A stretch of DNA of 64,000 nucleotides. It comes from Saprospiraceae bacterium. GTDB taxonomy: Bacteria > Bacteroidota > Bacteroidia > Chitinophagales > Saprospiraceae. Shown here in pieces: positions 10,701 to 15,430 of the stretch. The notes below the pieces were generated by a model. It saw only the letters and a program-made list of their open reading frames with translations. It was not told the DNA's origin and did not search any database. The position numbers were made by a program, and so were the translations under genes. The stretch is taken from contig JADJJL010000003.1 in NCBI GenBank assembly GCA_016710265.1, forward strand, positions 139,001 to 203,000. The letters run 5' to 3'. How positions within the stretch are numbered: position 1 is the stretch's first letter; each line of letters opens with the position of its first letter.

Positions 10701-11829
10701 ATTTACGGATGCAGCCAATAATGTAAAAACCTGCACGCAAGATGTGGTAGTTACCGACAACGATGCGCCGGTATTTGATTGCAATACACTTACTACAATC
10801 AACTTAAATACAGACGCACCCAATTGCACCAACGACACAGATGTGACAGTACCAATTGCAGTGGACAATTGTAATGGAAACATCAATGGAGTTGGAACAC
10901 GAAGCGACAATGAAAGCATGAACGCAGTTTGGCCATTAGGCACAACAACGATCACATGGACATTTACCGATGCAGCTAATAATGTAAAAACCTGTACACA
11001 AGATGTGGTAGTTACAGACAACGATGCACCAGTTATCGCATTAATAGGAAATTCAACTGTAGATATCTGTATAAATAATCCTTATACAGACCCTGGTGCG
11101 ACAGCACTTGACAATTGTGATGGGGATTTGACCATAGACATTGTGATGGATGATAGTGCTGTGGATATAACTATTCCGGGCAGCTATACCGTTACTTTCA
11201 ATGTCAGTGACGCAGCAGGCAACGATGCCTCACAAGTCACCAGAACAGTGGTGGTTCATGCGCTCCCAACGCCTGTTTGTCCTTCGGATTTTAATGCTTG
11301 CAGAACTGGAGGAAATATTTCCTTAACAGGGGCAACACCAAGTGGTGGAAATTATTCAGGTCCGGGAGTAACATCTAATGACTTCAATCCACAAGTAGCA
11401 GGTCTTGGTACTCATGAAATTAGTTATGAATACACGGATGGTTTTGGATGCACCGGAATCTGCACTTTTGACATTACGGTATTTGAAGCACCGATTTATA
11501 ATGTGAATGATGGCATGTATTATTGCAGTATAACAGAAGCCGTAAATGCTTTACTCACCGGCGATGGTGATGTATTAGAAATTCCGGCAGGTGTCTACAA
11601 CGATCCTTGTATAGTCATCAACAAATCAGTAACGATTCGTCCTATGGGAGGGCTTGTTACAATCAATTGCCTTGAAATGGATGGCGCTGGCAAAACGATG
11701 CTATTGGATGGAAACTTGGCGATCAACCAACTCATATTAACGGATGGCCTGATCAGCACCAACGGCAACAATCTCAAATGCGGTACAACAACCGGAGGGA
11801 ATGCTGCTTCATATGTAGTCACTGATTAA
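1..11829 (+). CDS. Giant modular adhesin-like protein, 5'-partial, apparently truncated at C-terminus
   Basis: The frame is open at the left edge: the codon before the first ATG fits an internal repeat (NMTW here, NMSW later), so the true start lies outside the window. The visible 3,942 residues read in order: three and a part copies of a module of about 430 residues starting YYWVGGTGNW (tryptophan codons at 1147, 2458, 3751); two SprB-type repeats and a PKD-like domain (about 4750-5430); a LamG-like lectin fold inside a third SprB-like repeat (about 5535-6110); HYR-like domains; a choice-of-anchor-D-like domain (about 6735-7100); fourteen 87-residue HYR-like repeats; a DUF5011-like Ig domain; and the start of a beta-helix-like domain. 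SprB-type repeats occur in secreted gliding adhesins, so an exported surface role is inferred. The protein stops at SYVVTD with no T9SS sorting domain. The same segment in the next giant protein continues onward, so this gene probably lost its 3' end. Confidence 0.85.
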   Translation, partial: NMTWTSGVNASPNFSGSQNLIINGDLTISGTMDWILSGGLTLRKSIVLSSGVNWSHTNFVTFSGTTSGNTINMAGKTFSNAVLFDNPGNSASGSWTLASNFSVSTSYYTEFRDAGFISNGFAVNFGDYLFANTDVPKIFNFTGTDTVRVQRLWFMLTGVNANLTMGQAVLLIRQPSGLVNNIEFYGGVKTYHDVVIDAQHSSSSYTINLGNASTICRDIYFRISGQQIVNWQQSYTSRNVLVQYLNSNTGYVPTFQISGNHTMLSLKFTSPSVQPRLYLYNNNTIDTLQLHHGMDVYFGANQTQTLKSLIGNGLCTRLIDLFSTSNGTQATLTDASGTNSLNFINFRDIRAQGGAVWEASNVNTNTNNTGWTIVAPPPINYYWVGGTGNWNDLAKWSLSSGGPSAGCLPTTLDNVIFDVNSFNTTSQSVNLVANTSCRNMSWTSGVTLNPTFQGNYQMDIQGDLQVNGTMTWVQNANLISRGDFILSNSTTWNHNASTQFYSDSTNNLLNTANKTFLQSIFFDARTTSSGPKWTLASDLSINTSYSLNIVEGQFVSGGYEINAGAEFLSNSGTDVRIINLTGTDTLRMRYAFRMTTNANTNYIHGNSTILLSTSLVESVVFEGGNKTYYDVAIRYGSTSSATYDITFSGNNTIRDLFVQTLSASGHRRIIYNNSSTFRHVNIDHYGSGQIQNIFSTGPHIFSNYVVETFSTGNAYLEMNSNNSFNTLDLPNGFNMAIFSSKTQTTTNFIPRSSCLRRSTITGNNSTNSIITQSSGTVNTEWITLQNHRVQGGASFNATDAVISNIVGWTAQTVQPITMYWVGGTGSWSDPNKWSFTSGGPGNGCITPKTTDHVVFDASSFTAANQTVTLNQTVTVVNMIWNNVAFTPSFTGSSSLTINGNLFINSAMSWNQSGTLNLNGSITFSSAMNWNRTGTTTLNPSAGNYTLDFAGKTLNGSMTFNGNINAVWTLVNDYKCGTNITTTFQQGKFYSNGYFVDFGYSLNANNTNTKLLDFTGTDTVRVRREWSLNATGTTLNMGGAVLLIQSSSAETLYFRGAGLTYGDLVIRQLHANIDSMFLEGNNVLGAVNITITNRKDIRLNGNFTIENFTLNVDNAGSIPSVILNGSNTFGTFLLLSKNTQGPEISFNQNNSFGSFTSVGRNSRLLFGAGKTQTFTGDVQILGTGSTPILINSTTLGTQATLFKSSGELCFDYVWIKDINATGGATYNAGANGINLGNNTGISFGQSCIAYYWVGNSGNWSDYANHWATRSGGSIFYGQAPLPTDHVVFDANSFSSTGQTVSLDVIGKCYNMTWVSVLFNPTLEGSAQNLEIYGDLLLSPAMNQNWTGRWKFLANDGNTHKLNTFGKVLTDIEIGTGNSSTIRLDESLSFTDSLSLKSGHFNTNGKSVLGKKFVLIGNNSRTLTLGNSEILLNDGIWNVADPSNLTLSPGTSEIILKSHGDTVSFTGGDLTYYDLRFQTDSVMTSSMTGSNSFNKLTVDPGNTLTLESGSTQTALQIAASGNCVKDLTIQSDTPGSAANFSKASGIVNSNFVNLKDNTATGGATFNANQAMDLGGNTGWNFPPFNVLDISINKTNPTCPTPNNGSATAVVNGGVGPFSYKWNTLSTLVTLTNLSQGTYSVTVTDASGCTGTAVATLNQPPSYNFGSTAQGETICFGASNGDVSVDAPGGLAPLSYSWSNGASTQAVSGLTAGTYAVTVIDAANCRAFNSATVSSQADINASNNITTSKCINSPVGFTASGTGSGLTYNWAFGDGNIATGQSVTNTYDTSGNFTAFVTVTASNGCKDSVGVALTIAPQLDLSANITHVNTCTPNTCNGQVILNPSGGFAPFTYTGPEFAHAFYGPTLSPTLFTKDNNTGTYSQNNQLSVTGNGNWNKRIYTPATFARVPGKEFSFKFYHPAGGLTSIGWHGTSTSLTTNTRGDLLYAFSFEASSLSVYEDNNNRSNVTSLVPGGYSNNTWYEVRIVLKATGAEYYLRKLNVGNYVLLYNSSYSTETSLRLGMCTHTGTSITDDWVISPATPIISSLCPGDYKYFVADANGCLDTFTASVAITDITLPVANCKNITVALDNSGQYNLIPTEINNNSTDDCGIDNLSIDQSNFDCADIGANTVELTVTDLSNNTASCNATVTVADQSAPQLTCPPSNETIAVNPGSPCTIEIPDYVTDLNPVDNCTDVASILENQNIPSGSYAVSGNGDVVNIIYTATDLATPANTKTCNIAITVISSEIDVKGNNISIADGDDMPSTSDHTDFGLASGMPVTRTFTIRNIGNNDLVLEAGSINIIGPDASVFMLDNITLPSTIVGPTGTLSFDVIYDPIAQGIHSATIEISSDDCQISIYDFAIQGELSCNLPSFTQCPSSSISAGTDLDVCNAIVNYNVQATGTPTPTLSYEFTGDTGGSGNGSGSGETFQKGTTTVAVTATNSCGTATCVFDIIVTDDQVPEIDCNTLTTINLNTEAPNCTNDTDAMLPIAVDNCNGNINGVGTRSDNESMNAVWPLGTTTITWTFTDAANNVKTCTQDVVVSDNDAPVLDCNTLTTVNLNTEVPNCTNDTDATVPVAVDNCNGNINGVGTRSDNESMNAVWPLGTTTITWTFTDAANNVKTCTQDVVVTDNDAPVLDCNTLTTINLNTEAPNCTNDTDVTVPVAIDNCNGNINGVGTRSDNASMNAVWPLGTTTITWTFTDAANNVKTCTQDVVVTDNDAPVLDCNTLTTINYTTEAPNCNNDTDVTVPVAIDNCNGNINGVGTRSDNASMNAVWSLGTTTITWTFTDAANNVKTCTQDVVVTDNDAPVLDCNTLTTINYTTEAPNCTNDMDVTVPVAVDNCNGNINGVGTRSDNASMNAVWPLGTTTITWTFTDVANNVKTCTQDVVVTDNDAPVLDCNTLTTINLNTEAPNCTNDTDATLPIAVDNCNGNINGVGTRSDNASMNAVWPLGTTTITWTFTDAANNVKTCTQDVVVTDNDAPVLDCNTLTTINLNTEAPNCTNDTDVTVPVAVDNCNGNINGVGTRSDNESMNAVWPLGTTTITWTFTDAANNVKTCTQDVVVTDNDAPVLDCNTLTTINLNTEAPNCTNDTDATLPIAVDNCNGNINGVGTRSDNESMNAVWPLGTTTITWTFTDAANNVKTCTQNVVVTDNDAPVLDCNTLTTINLNTEAPNCTNDTDATPPIAVDNCNGNINGVGTRSDNASMNAAWPLGTTTITWTFTDAANNVKTCTQDVVVTDNDAPVLDCNTLTTINLNTTAPDCTNDTDATIPIAVDNCNGNINGVGTRSDNESMNAVWPLGTTTITWTFTDAANNVKTCTQNVVVTDNDAPVLDCNTLTTINLNTEAPNCTNDTDATLPIAVDNCNGNINGVGTRSDNENMNAVWPLGTTTITWTFTDAANNVKTCTQNVVVTDNDAPVLDCNTLTTIDLNTTAPNCSNDTDATVPVAFDNCNGNINGVGTRSDNASINAVWPLGTTTITWTFTDATNNVKTCTQDVVVTDNDAPVLDCNTLTTINLNTTAPDCTNDTDATIPVAVDNCNGNINGVGTRSDNASINAVWPLGTTTITWTFTDAANNVKTCTQDVVVTDNDAPVFDCNTLTTINLNTDAPNCTNDTDVTVPIAVDNCNGNINGVGTRSDNESMNAVWPLGTTTITWTFTDAANNVKTCTQDVVVTDNDAPVIALIGNSTVDICINNPYTDPGATALDNCDGDLTIDIVMDDSAVDITIPGSYTVTFNVSDAAGNDASQVTRTVVVHALPTPVCPSDFNACRTGGNISLTGATPSGGNYSGPGVTSNDFNPQVAGLGTHEISYEYTDGFGCTGICTFDITVFEAPIYNVNDGMYYCSITEAVNALLTGDGDVLEIPAGVYNDPCIVINKSVTIRPMGGLVTINCLEMDGAGKTMLLDGNLAINQLILTDGLISTNGNNLKCGTTTGGNAASYVVTD
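7363..11016 (+). repeat. Fourteen in-frame 261-bp tandem repeats (87 residues, HYR-like)
   Basis: The array starts at the codon pair for DD/DN before the A-P-V-x-D-C motif and keeps an exact 261-bp period for 14 units (3654 bp). Each unit carries four cysteines and a conserved W-P-L-G-T-T-T-I-T-W-T-F-T-D core, the usual look of HYR or related Ig-like stalk domains. Units differ by a modest number of mostly silent changes. Variant residues such as NYTTEAP in units 4-5, TTAP in units 10, 12 and 13, and CTQN in units 8, 10 and 11 are shared in a patchwork, which suggests unequal exchange or gene conversion. Confidence 0.95.
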
Positions 11830-11850
11830 ATTATGGATCGAAAATAGGAT

Positions 11851-11915
11851 GGTCGAAGTAAAACCGAGGCGTTAGAAGCCTCCGAATTTATGCCGCCTAA
11901 AGCGGTAATTTGACC
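11851..11915. repeat. Composite palindromic element 1 (nested hairpins)
   Basis: It begins 22 bases after the stop of the truncated giant gene. The outer ends GGTC (11851) and GACC (11912) pair, and the left part GGTCGAAGT matches the palindromic elements near 35.6 kb. Two hairpins lie inside: GAGGC/GCCTC at 11866-11882 and CCGC/GCGG at 11893-11905. I see no coding potential. Confidence 0.6.
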
Positions 11916-11934
11916 AATAAATTCCATGACCGAT

Positions 11935-11978
11935 GTTCGAAGTAACGCCGAGGCGTCACTAGTTTCCGAACTTCGAAC
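11935..11978. repeat. Composite palindromic element 2 (TTCGAA type with inner ACGCC/GGCGT hairpin)
   Basis: Outer arms GTTCGAAGT (11935-11943) and ACTTCGAAC (11970-11978) match the palindromes near 35.6 kb. An inner perfect palindrome, ACGCC-GA-GGCGT, sits at 11945-11956. The same kind of inner hairpin occupies the same place in the last unit of the distant array at 35819. Confidence 0.7.
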
Positions 11979-11993
11979 CACAACGTTGCATCT

Positions 11994-12016
11994 TGGTGTA
12001 GATAAACCTTACACCA
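11994..12016. other. Small hairpin in intergenic region
   Basis: TGGTGTA and TACACCA form a perfect 7-bp stem around a 9-base loop. No T-run follows, so it is not a convincing terminator. Its role is unknown. Confidence 0.35.
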
Positions 12017-12086
12017 CAAATTACACGGAACTCGTTTAATTCCCCGGTAATTCATTAAAATGGATTAAAAGTTACTTGTTTTACAT

Positions 12087-12161
12087 TTAATCAAATGAAA
12101 AAATGCAATTAATTACACTTAATCAAATGAAAAAATGTAGAATTTTACATTTAATCTAATG
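12087..12161 (+). repeat. 32-bp iterons upstream of ATPase gene 1
   Basis: Direct repeats begin at 12087, 12119 and 12151, spaced exactly 32 bp. The first two share TTAATCAAATGAAAAAATG exactly; the third starts TTAATCTAATG and is degenerate. A weaker fourth copy can be aligned at 12055-12086, sharing TTTTACAT at its end. The array stops right in front of the -7-like box at 12170. Spacing close to three helical turns on the promoter's upstream side is what an operator for a DNA-binding regulator would look like; that role is inference. Confidence 0.6.
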
Positions 12162-12169
12162 TTAAATGG

Positions 12170-12177
12170 TATCTTTG
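12170..12177 (+). promoter_or_regulatory. Bacteroidota-type -7 box (TATCTTTG) for ATPase gene 1
   Basis: TATCTTTG matches the Bacteroidota -7 consensus TAnnTTTG and lies 20 bases before the ATG at 12197. I see no clear TTG -33 element at the expected distance, so the call rests on the -7 box and its position. Confidence 0.55.
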
Positions 12178-12196
12178 CAAGAGTTAAAGTAAAAAA

Positions 12197-13480
12197 ATGT
12201 ATCGGTTATTTATAGAAAAATTGGAAAATTGGAAGCAGTTTAAGATGCGAAAACCATTAATCATTCAAGGTGCAAGGCAGGTGGGTAAAACCTGGATCAT
12301 GAAAGAATTTGGTAAAAGCCATTTTGAAAAGATTGCGTATATCAACTTTGAAAGTAATGTGCAATTAAAATCTATTTTTAAAGATGATTTTGATATCCAA
12401 AGAATTTTAATGGTTTTTGAAATAGAAACAGGTGTAACCATACATCCATCTAATACTTTAATTATTCTGGACGAAATTCAAGAAGCTGACAAAGCGCTGA
12501 CTGCGTTAAAATATTTTTATGAAAATGCACCTGAATATTATATAATAGCTGCTGGTTCTTTGTTGGGTGTTTCTTTGCAAAAGAATAGTACATTTCCTGT
12601 TGGAAAAGTAGATTTATTACAACTTTATCCAATGAGTTTGGAAGAATTTTTAATTAATTCCAATGAAAAAGTATTGGTAAATGCATTAAAGGAAAAAAAT
12701 TGGAAGGTTATTAAGCCCTTTCACGAAAAACTTACCCAATATTTACGTTTATATTATTTTATAGGAGGTATGCCAGAAGCTGTTCGTACCTATTTAGATA
12801 CAAAGAATTTAGATCAAGTTAGAATGGTCCAGCAAAACATTATTATTGGGTATCAAAATGATTTTGCAAAATATGCTCCTATTGAAATCGTACCAAAAAT
12901 AAGGCTGGTTTGGGATTCTATTCTTGCTCAGCTCGCCAAGGAAAATAAAAAATTTATTTATGGGCAACTAAAGAAAGGAGCTAGAGCAAAAGAGTTTGAA
13001 TCGGCAATCAATTGGTTAACCAATGCCGGTTTATTAATAAAATGTATGAAAGTATCAAAGCCAATAATTCCATTAGTGTCTTACGCAGATTATGATGTGT
13101 TTAAGTTGTACTTGCTAGATATTGGTTTGTTAAATGCCATGGCTAATTTGAGTGAAAAAATATTGTTGAATAAGAACCAAATTTTAATAGAATTTAAGGG
13201 TGCTTTGACAGAACAATTTGTATGTCAGGAATTATTTATAAATGACAGTGTATATTATTGGACAGCACAAAATGCAACAGCGGAAGTGGATTTTATTTTG
13301 CAGAAAGACAACGAAATTTTACCAATTGAAGTGAAGGCTGAAGAAAATCTTAAGGCGAAGAGTCTTAAGGTCTTTGTTGAAAGTTTTAATCCAGGGAATG
13401 CGATCAGAACATCCATGGGATTTTATAGAAAAGAATCTTGGATGGAGAATATTCCATTGTATGCTGTATTTACTTTGTGA
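12197..13480 (+). CDS. AAA ATPase with DUF4143/nuclease-like C-terminus (ATPase 1)
   Basis: This 427-residue protein has the AAA_14 plus DUF4143 architecture (COG1373-like predicted ATPases). The Walker A motif is GARQVGKT at residues 25-32, the Walker B LIILDEIQ has D92-E93, and a sensor-like IAAGS sits at 117-121. The C-terminal domain holds E363-x-D365 and E378-V-K380, which resemble the active site of PD-(D/E)xK nucleases. The family's cellular role is not established; I infer ATP binding and possibly nucleic-acid processing. The start follows a -7 box and 32-bp iterons. The gene stands alone between repeat-rich gaps and is clearly more AT-rich than the adhesin genes, which fits an accessory or transferred gene. 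Length is normal and no motif is broken. Confidence 0.9.
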   Translation: MYRLFIEKLENWKQFKMRKPLIIQGARQVGKTWIMKEFGKSHFEKIAYINFESNVQLKSIFKDDFDIQRILMVFEIETGVTIHPSNTLIILDEIQEADKALTALKYFYENAPEYYIIAAGSLLGVSLQKNSTFPVGKVDLLQLYPMSLEEFLINSNEKVLVNALKEKNWKVIKPFHEKLTQYLRLYYFIGGMPEAVRTYLDTKNLDQVRMVQQNIIIGYQNDFAKYAPIEIVPKIRLVWDSILAQLAKENKKFIYGQLKKGARAKEFESAINWLTNAGLLIKCMKVSKPIIPLVSYADYDVFKLYLLDIGLLNAMANLSEKILLNKNQILIEFKGALTEQFVCQELFINDSVYYWTAQNATAEVDFILQKDNEILPIEVKAEENLKAKSLKVFVESFNPGNAIRTSMGFYRKESWMENIPLYAVFTL

Positions 13481-13550
13481 TATTGAACATACACTCAAAC
13501 TAAGACCTTGACTGTTTTGGATTAGTATTTTATATAAAGTCAAAATCATA

Positions 13551-13584
13551 GTCTAAGTCTAAGTCTAAGTCTATGTCTAAGTCT
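13551..13584 (+). repeat. GTCTAA hexamer tract
   Basis: GTCTAA or GTCTAT is repeated from 13551 in exact 6-bp steps. A tract of the opposite sense (CCTAGAC-type, 13664-13693) follows after about 80 bp, so the two could pair. Similar tracts occur at 15077-15111, 16716-16751 and 16832-16919, always in the gaps around the ATPase genes. Confidence 0.7.
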
Positions 13585-13654
13585 CCCCCAACTTATGAAA
13601 TCGCAATTAAAATGATACGATTTGATACGTTTTGATTTGATTATGATACGAAAA
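13577..13654 (+). repeat. 78-bp dispersed direct repeat, copy A
   Basis: This segment matches 16911-16988 with only two mismatches in 78 bases. It contains GATACG three times (near 13614, 13624 and 13645) and overlaps the end of the hexamer tract. The two copies bracket ATPase genes 2 and 3. The rest of the 13481-13907 gap is low-complexity AT-rich DNA (ACTCAAAACT and CATTCAACATTC motifs) plus the promoter at 13880. Confidence 0.8.
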
Positions 13655-13663
13655 TATTTAAAA

Positions 13664-13693
13664 CCTAGACTATGACCTAGACATTGACCTAGT
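13664..13693 (+). repeat. CCTAGAC-type hexamer tract (opposite sense)
   Basis: Three imperfect copies of a TGACCTAGACAT-like unit run in the sense opposite to the 13551 tract, close enough to form a long imperfect hairpin around copy A of the 78-bp repeat. Confidence 0.5.
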
Positions 13694-13879
13694 TTACCCC
13701 TTGAAATTTAACACTTTAAACTCCAAAGCACTCGCCACCTTAAAACCTCCACTCAAAACTCGCCCAGTCTTACTATCTCCCAACTCGACATTCAACATTC
13801 AACATCCAAAATTCACTTTTCACTTTTCACTTAAAACTCATAACTCAAAACTATTTTATGTAAATCCAAAATCTGATTT

Positions 13880-13887
13880 TATATTTG
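13880..13887 (+). promoter_or_regulatory. Bacteroidota-type -7 box (TATATTTG) for ATPase gene 2
   Basis: TATATTTG fits TAnnTTTG and lies 20 bases before the TTG start at 13908, the same distance as for ATPase gene 1. This supports the unusual start codon. Confidence 0.5.
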
Positions 13888-13907
13888 CATAAATAAATTA
13901 CACATAG

Positions 13908-15074
13908 TTGATAGTCAAACGAAATATTGAAATTCGTCTCAAAGAAATGGCATTGAAATTTCCAATAGTTTCAGTGACAGGGCCTCGCCAATCTGGGAAA
14001 ACCACGCTCTTGAGATCTTTGTTTCCCGATTATCGTTATATTTCTCTGGAAAATCCTGACATTCAGGATTTTGCCTTACAGGACCCGAGAAGATTTTTAG
14101 AGAATTATAATGAGTTTGTAATATTGGACGAAGTACAAAGAGTACCTCATTTATTTAATTATCTCCAACAAAAAGTCGATGATGACCGCATTCCTGGTCA
14201 GTTTCTGTTGAGTGGTTCGCAAAATTACCTCCTAATGGAGCGTATCACACAAAGTTTGGCGGGTAGAGTGGCTTTGTTTAAATTGTTTCCTTTTTCATAC
14301 AGAGAATTAAGGAAAGCAACATGGATGCCAGATACTTTGGAGGAAGCTATTTACAAGGGCTTTTTTCCTCGAATTTACAATTCAGAAATTTCACCAATAG
14401 ACTACTATCCTAACTATTTTGAGACTTATTTACAGCGCGATGTTAGGCAATTGTCTGCAGTCCAGGATTTGGTGCTTTTTCGAAATTTCGTGCGTCTTTG
14501 TGCTGGAAGGATTGGCCAGCCGTTGAATTATCAATCACTCGCCAATGATGCTGGTATTTCTCCTCCAACTGCCAAGGCATGGATAGGAGTTTTGGAAGCT
14601 AGTCACATTTGTTATTTGTTGCCACCCTATTTTCGCAATTACTCCAAACGTTTATCCAAATCCCCCAAACTTTATTTCACAGACACGGGACTTGTCGCTA
14701 ATCTTTTGGGTATATCTTCACCGCAAGATATTCAAACACATTTTGCACGTGGACAGCTGTTTGAAAATTTGATTGTAACCGAAATTTTAAAACAGAAATA
14801 CGAACAAGAATGGAATCCACAATTGTATTACTGGAAAGAAAGCAATGGACATGAAATCGATTTGATCTCAGAAACAATAGGCGGATACACCATCGCTGAA
14901 ATTAAATCAGCATCGACCTTAAACAATTCTTTTTTTAATAATCTTCAATTTTTTCAGAAACATTCTGATTCCGATCTGAAGTTAAAAGCCTGGTTGATTT
15001 ATGGAGGCATGGAATCACAACAAAGAGGTTTTGCAACAGTAAGATCTTGGAATAATTTGGAAGGAATATTTTGA
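13908..15074 (+). CDS. AAA ATPase with DUF4143/nuclease-like C-terminus (ATPase 2), TTG start
   Basis: This 388-residue AAA_14/DUF4143 protein has Walker A GPRQSGKT at 25-32, Walker B VILDEVQ with D74-E75, a sensor-like LLSGSQN at 100-106, and C-terminal E316-I-D318 and E331-I-K333, the nuclease-like EXD...EXK pattern. TTG at 13908 follows an in-frame TAG directly, so no longer start exists. The next ATG (codon 14) would remove the conserved MxVKRNIEIRLKE-like head typical of the family, so TTG is preferred. It is a different subtype from ATPase 1 (shorter, GPRQ rather than GARQ P-loop), so the island is not a simple tandem duplication. The function is unknown beyond probable ATP binding. Confidence 0.88.
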   Translation: MIVKRNIEIRLKEMALKFPIVSVTGPRQSGKTTLLRSLFPDYRYISLENPDIQDFALQDPRRFLENYNEFVILDEVQRVPHLFNYLQQKVDDDRIPGQFLLSGSQNYLLMERITQSLAGRVALFKLFPFSYRELRKATWMPDTLEEAIYKGFFPRIYNSEISPIDYYPNYFETYLQRDVRQLSAVQDLVLFRNFVRLCAGRIGQPLNYQSLANDAGISPPTAKAWIGVLEASHICYLLPPYFRNYSKRLSKSPKLYFTDTGLVANLLGISSPQDIQTHFARGQLFENLIVTEILKQKYEQEWNPQLYYWKESNGHEIDLISETIGGYTIAEIKSASTLNNSFFNNLQFFQKHSDSDLKLKAWLIYGGMESQQRGFATVRSWNNLEGIF

Positions 15075-15076
15075 GG

Positions 15077-15111
15077 AACTAAGACATAGACATAGACTTA
15101 GACCTTGACTA
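15077..15111 (+). repeat. TAGACA/TAGACT hexamer tract after ATPase 2
   Basis: Imperfect AGACAT/AGACTT hexamers start 3 bases after the ATPase 2 stop. They run in the sense opposite to the tract at 13551, so ATPase 2 is bracketed by inverted hexamer tracts. Between here and the array at 15295 I see only low-complexity sequence and a small palindrome, CCAAC-GCA-GTTGG, at 15261-15273. Confidence 0.5.
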
Positions 15112-15294
15112 ATTTGCGTAAAAGTCACTTCAAAAATGAAATTAAAAATAATTATTTCACTTTGCGTTTTCCACAGTTGGTTATAAGTTATAACAAACCT
15201 GTCAACGGAATTCATGAAATCACAACTCAAAACTCATCCACCAACTTCGTGGCCGTGCACCCAACGCAGTTGGCGTGGGACTGCGAAACTTAAA

Positions 15295-15430
15295 ACTCAA
15301 AACTTAGCACTCAAAACTTAGCACTCAAAACTTAAAACTCAAAACTTAGCACTCAAAACTTAGCACTCAAAACTTAAAACTCAAAACTTAGCACTCAAAA
15401 CTTAGCACTCAAAACTTAAAACTCAAAACT
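15295..15430 (+). repeat. Heptamer-based minisatellite, three perfect 42-bp units
   Basis: The sequence is a string of 7-mers ACTCAAA, ACTTAGC and ACTTAAA in a fixed higher-order pattern. It gives three identical 42-bp units (15295-15336, 15337-15378, 15379-15420) and a partial fourth. The array runs into the last codons of the convergent ATPase 3 gene. The same 7-mers recur in looser form at 13832-13853 and 17007-17151. Confidence 0.9.

Noticed and set aside
13701..13892. 63-codon frame between ATPase genes 1 and 2
   Set aside because: It lies in low-complexity AACTCAAAACT-type DNA, the composition of the peptide reflects the repeats, and it overlaps the promoter of ATPase gene 2.
15295..15430. 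CRISPR-like direct repeats
   Set aside because: The 42-bp units are contiguous, without spacers, and made of 7-bp words; this is a minisatellite.
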